Assembly: GCA_002482765.1 (NCBI GenBank) | Contig: DLGP01000046.1 | Location: 1 to 26,101, forward strand | Source: Alphaproteobacteria bacterium UBA7691 | Lineage (GTDB): Bacteria; Pseudomonadota; Alphaproteobacteria; Ferrovibrionales; Ferrovibrionaceae | Reading direction: 5' to 3' | DNA: 26,101 bases | Shown: piece after piece, positions 23,418 to 26,101 of the stretch | Position numbering within the stretch: the first letter of the stretch is position 1 | Layout: the number at the start of each line of letters is the position of its first letter | Notes under the pieces: model-generated | What the model was told of the DNA's origin: nothing | Database searches by the model: none | The model's input: only the letters and a program-made list of their open reading frames with translations | Translations under genes and position numbers: made by a program

Positions 23418-24611
23418 CTAGCCCTGGATTGCCACCCGCCGCGCCAGCAGCCCGGCAATCTCCTCCTCGCTCAAGCCGGCTTCGCGCAACAGGGCCTGGC
23501 TATGTTCGCCAAGGCGGGGCGCCTGGCGCCGCACGTCGCCCGGGCTGGCAGTGAAACGAACCGGGATGCCCAGATTGAGGATCGGCCCTTCGCTGGGATG
23601 CTCAACCGGGCGGAAGAAGTCCACCGCCTTAAGATGCGGGTCGTCAAACAGGTCGTCGAGCGTATTCACCTGCGCCGCCGGGATCGAATGCGCGGCGCAA
23701 TAATCCAGCCATTCCTGCGTTGTGTGGCGCTGCGACACCTCGGCCTTGATGGCGTATAGCTCGCGGATATGGTCGGTGCGGCTGCCGATGGTGGCAAAAC
23801 GCGGCTCGCCAACCAGATCCTCGCGCCCGGCGAAGCGGAAAAAATCATCCCAATTCTGCGTACTGTAGGGCATCAGCGCCACCCAGCCATCGCTGGTGCG
23901 GTTCGGCCGGCGCTCGGGCGCCAGCACGCGGTCATAGCCGGTGCCGCCCAAAGGCGGCACAAAACTGCGGCCCCAAAGATGCTCGCTCATGGTGAAAGCC
24001 ACCATGGTTTCAAACATCGGCACTTCGATGAACTGGCCCTCGCCGGTGCGTAATTTATGGATCAGCCCGGCCAGGGTGGCATAAACCAGGGTGAGGCCGC
24101 TGGTCTTGTCGGCCAGCACGGTGGGGGCATAACGCGGCCCGTCGCCGGTCAGGCCCATGAGATGCGACAGGCCGGACACACTCTGAATCACATCGTCAAA
24201 AGCCGGCCGGCTGGCATAGGGGCCTTTGGCGCCATAACCATAGGCGCCGCAATAGACGATATCGGGCTTCACCGCGCGCAGGTCGTCATAGGTCAGGCGC
24301 AAGGCCGCCATGGCCTGCGGCCGCATGTTATGCAGCACCGCATCGGCGCCTTCGACCAGCTTGAGCAAGGCATCACGCCCATCGGGCTGCTTGAGGTCCA
24401 GCACAATGGAGCGTTTGTTGCGGTTATAGGCCAGGTGCATCGGCCCCATGCCGGGATTGCGGCCCGGCCCGATGCCGCGCAGCATATCGCCCTCGGGCGC
24501 CTCGATCTTCACGATATCGGCGCCCAGATCGCCCAATGTCATGGTGGCGAAAGGCCCCAGCACCACGCTGGTGAGATCAAGAATGCGCAATCCATGCAAT
24601 GGCCCCGGCAT
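23418..24611 (-). CDS. Class III CoA transferase (CaiB/BaiF family)
   Basis: This 397-residue enzyme moves CoA between carboxylic acids. The N-terminal LRILDLTSVVLGPFATMTLGDLGADIVKIEAPEGDMLRG and NRNKRSIVLDLK are family hallmarks, and the catalytic Asp is D168 in TVLADKTSGL. The C-terminal small domain includes RFATIGSRTDHIRELYAIKAE and WLDYCAAHSIPAAQVN. GGGAGG lies just before ATG 24611. It follows serA in the same direction but a terminator lies between them. The acyl donor and acceptor are unknown. Confidence 0.9.
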   Translation of the reverse strand: MPGPLHGLRILDLTSVVLGPFATMTLGDLGADIVKIEAPEGDMLRGIGPGRNPGMGPMHLAYNRNKRSIVLDLKQPDGRDALLKLVEGADAVLHNMRPQAMAALRLTYDDLRAVKPDIVYCGAYGYGAKGPYASRPAFDDVIQSVSGLSHLMGLTGDGPRYAPTVLADKTSGLTLVYATLAGLIHKLRTGEGQFIEVPMFETMVAFTMSEHLWGRSFVPPLGGTGYDRVLAPERRPNRTSDGWVALMPYSTQNWDDFFRFAGREDLVGEPRFATIGSRTDHIRELYAIKAEVSQRHTTQEWLDYCAAHSIPAAQVNTLDDLFDDPHLKAVDFFRPVEHPSEGPILNLGIPVRFTASPGDVRRQAPRLGEHSQALLREAGLSEEEIAGLLARRVAIQG

Positions 24612-24661
24612 GGTGTCCCTCCCTGGTTTTGGGCAAGACTAGCGGAAACTGCGCAGCGGGC

Positions 24662-24699
24662 CAAAAACAAACCGGGGCCCCGTTGGAACGGGACCCCGG
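24662..24699 (-). terminator. Rho-independent terminator of serA
   Basis: CCGGGGCCCCGTT (24672-24684) pairs with AACGGGACCCCGG (24687-24699), with one mismatch. It is followed on the minus strand by TTTGTTTTTGG. It lies about 24 bases after the serA stop. Confidence 0.88.
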
Positions 24700-24722
24700 C
24701 AAAAAAATGGCTGCAACAGGGT

Positions 24723-26101
24723 TTAGAATTGCAGCGGGGTGGCCTGGCGCACGCCGGGAATGGCCTTGACCTTGGCGGCCACTTCAGCCGGGATCGGGCC
24801 GTCCACTTCCACCAGGCAGATGGCTTCCTGGCCCTTGGCGGCGCGGCCAAGATGGAAAGTGGCGATATTGATGCCGGCATCGCCCAGCACAGTGCCAAGC
24901 CGGCCGATAAAGCCCGGCGCGTCTTCATTGGTGACATAGAGCATGTTCGGGCCGAGTTCGGCGTCGATATCAATGCCCTTGATCTCCACCACACGCGGAT
25001 TCTTATTGGCGAACAGGGTGCCGGAGAGATGGCGCACCTTGTCGGCATGGATGGTGACGCGCATCAGGGTCTGGTAATCGCCCTCGCGGTCATGCTTGAC
25101 CTCGGAGACCTCGATATTACGCTCCTTGGCCACCAGCGGCGCGTTGACCATATTCACGCTGCTGAGCTGACGGCGCAGCAGGCCCTCCAGCACAATGGCC
25201 GTCAGCGGCCGGGTATTCAGCGAAGCGACATGGCCTTCATACTCAATCATCACCTTGGTGAGATTGGCTTCGGCAAGCTGGCCAACAAAGCTGCCAAGCT
25301 GTTCCGCCAGCTTCATATAAGGCCGCAGCTTGGGCGCATCCTCGGCCGACACGCTGGGCATGTTCAGCGCGTTGGTGACGGCGCCAGTCAGCAGGTAGTC
25401 GCTGATCTGCTCGGCCACCTGCAAAGCCACATTCTCCTGCGCTTCATTGGTGGAGGCGCCGAGATGCGGCGTGGCGATGAAACGATCATGGCCAAACAGC
25501 GCATTTTCCTTGGCCGGTTCGGTAACGAACACGTCAAACGCCGCGCCGGCCACCTGGCCGCTATCCAACGCTTCCTTGAGCGCGGCTTCATCCACCAGCC
25601 CGCCACGGGCGCAGTTGATAATACGCACGCCCTTCTTGGCCTTGGCCAGCGCCTTGGCATCCAGGATATTCTTGGTCTGCTCGGTCAGTGGCGTGTGCAG
25701 GGTGATGAAATCGGCCCGGGCCAGCAATTCATCCAGTTCCACTTTCTCGATGCCCAGGCTCTGGGCGCGCTCCGGGGTCAGGAACGGATCAAAGCCAACC
25801 ACCTTCATCTTCAGGCCCTGGGCGCGGTCGGCCACGATGGAGCCGATATTGCCGCAGCCGATCAGGCCCAGCGTCTTGCCATACAGCTCAACGCCCATGA
25901 AGCGGTTCTTTTCCCACTTGCCGGCCTGGGTGGAGCGGTCGGCGAGCGGAATTTCACGCGCCAGCGCCATCATCATGGCAATGGCATGTTCGGCCGTGGT
26001 GATCGAATTGCCGAACGGGGTGTTCATCACCACCACGCCCTTCGAGGACGCGTAGGGGATGTCGACATTGTCGACGCCGATGCCGGCGCGGCCGATGACC
26101 T
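24723..26101 (-). CDS. serA: D-3-phosphoglycerate dehydrogenase, C-terminal part (5' end outside window)
   Basis: The enzyme oxidises 3-phosphoglycerate to phosphohydroxypyruvate, the first step of serine synthesis. The frame is open to the window edge and the visible part has 459 residues of a roughly 525-residue long-form enzyme. Visible are GIGVDNVD (from the edge), the Rossmann motif GLIGCGNIGSIVADRA, NCARGGLVDEAAL with the catalytic Arg region, and ATPHLGAST with the catalytic His. The ASB-type intervening domain and a C-terminal ACT domain (NMLYVTNEDAPGFIGRLGTVLGDAGINIATFHLGR) follow. The ACT domain suggests serine feedback control. Confidence 0.95.
   Translation of the reverse strand, partial: VIGRAGIGVDNVDIPYASSKGVVVMNTPFGNSITTAEHAIAMMMALAREIPLADRSTQAGKWEKNRFMGVELYGKTLGLIGCGNIGSIVADRAQGLKMKVVGFDPFLTPERAQSLGIEKVELDELLARADFITLHTPLTEQTKNILDAKALAKAKKGVRIINCARGGLVDEAALKEALDSGQVAGAAFDVFVTEPAKENALFGHDRFIATPHLGASTNEAQENVALQVAEQISDYLLTGAVTNALNMPSVSAEDAPKLRPYMKLAEQLGSFVGQLAEANLTKVMIEYEGHVASLNTRPLTAIVLEGLLRRQLSSVNMVNAPLVAKERNIEVSEVKHDREGDYQTLMRVTIHADKVRHLSGTLFANKNPRVVEIKGIDIDAELGPNMLYVTNEDAPGFIGRLGTVLGDAGINIATFHLGRAAKGQEAICLVEVDGPIPAEVAAKVKAIPGVRQATPLQF

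Overview
The window looks like a chromosomal piece of a GC-rich alphaproteobacterium, probably Rhodospirillales-like. I infer this from base composition, a livHMGF cluster with an acyl-CoA ligase and several LivK-type binding proteins, a TorF-type porin, a PAS_5-type protein and a LACTB2-like hydrolase. No marker gene fixes the genus.

Left end and island (1-4750): the 3' end of a polyprenyl diphosphate synthase gene is followed by an intact tRNA-Pro(CGG) at 599-675. Its 3' half plus 14 downstream bases (631-689) is repeated perfectly at 4692-4750. This 59-bp direct repeat marks attL and attR of a compact island of about 4.06 kb. The island is visibly less GC-rich than its surroundings and carries one two-gene operon: a SIR2-APAZ protein and a short Argonaute, overlapping by one base. 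This is a short prokaryotic Argonaute defence system of the SPARSA type, in which the RNA-guided, catalytically dead Ago is expected to sense invading DNA and the SIR2 partner to destroy NAD+. The island also holds what looks like a decayed tyrosine-recombinase C-terminus at the left end, and short repeated and palindromic sequences at both ends.

Transport block (4787-15006, all minus strand): a livH-livM-livG-livF-acyl-CoA ligase run, then three tandem paralogous LivK-like periplasmic binding proteins, then an EamA/DMT permease. Hairpins and terminators separate the binding-protein genes, so their dosage is probably set independently of the membrane genes. Together they look like an importer for a carboxylic acid (branched-chain, aryl or fatty acid) with its activating ligase.

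Right half (15174-26101): on the plus strand, a LACTB2-like metallo-beta-lactamase-fold hydrolase, a PAS_5-type protein and a small GNAT-like protein. On the minus strand, an AbiEii-like nucleotidyltransferase preceded by a small overlapping gene whose promoter appears leaderless and carries a perfect palindrome, which resembles a toxin-antitoxin pair. Then follow a second acyl-CoA synthetase, a TorF-like porin, a divergent ThiE/TenI-like protein opposite a YggS-type PLP protein, two lipoproteins, a class III CoA transferase and the 3' part of serA, which runs off the window.
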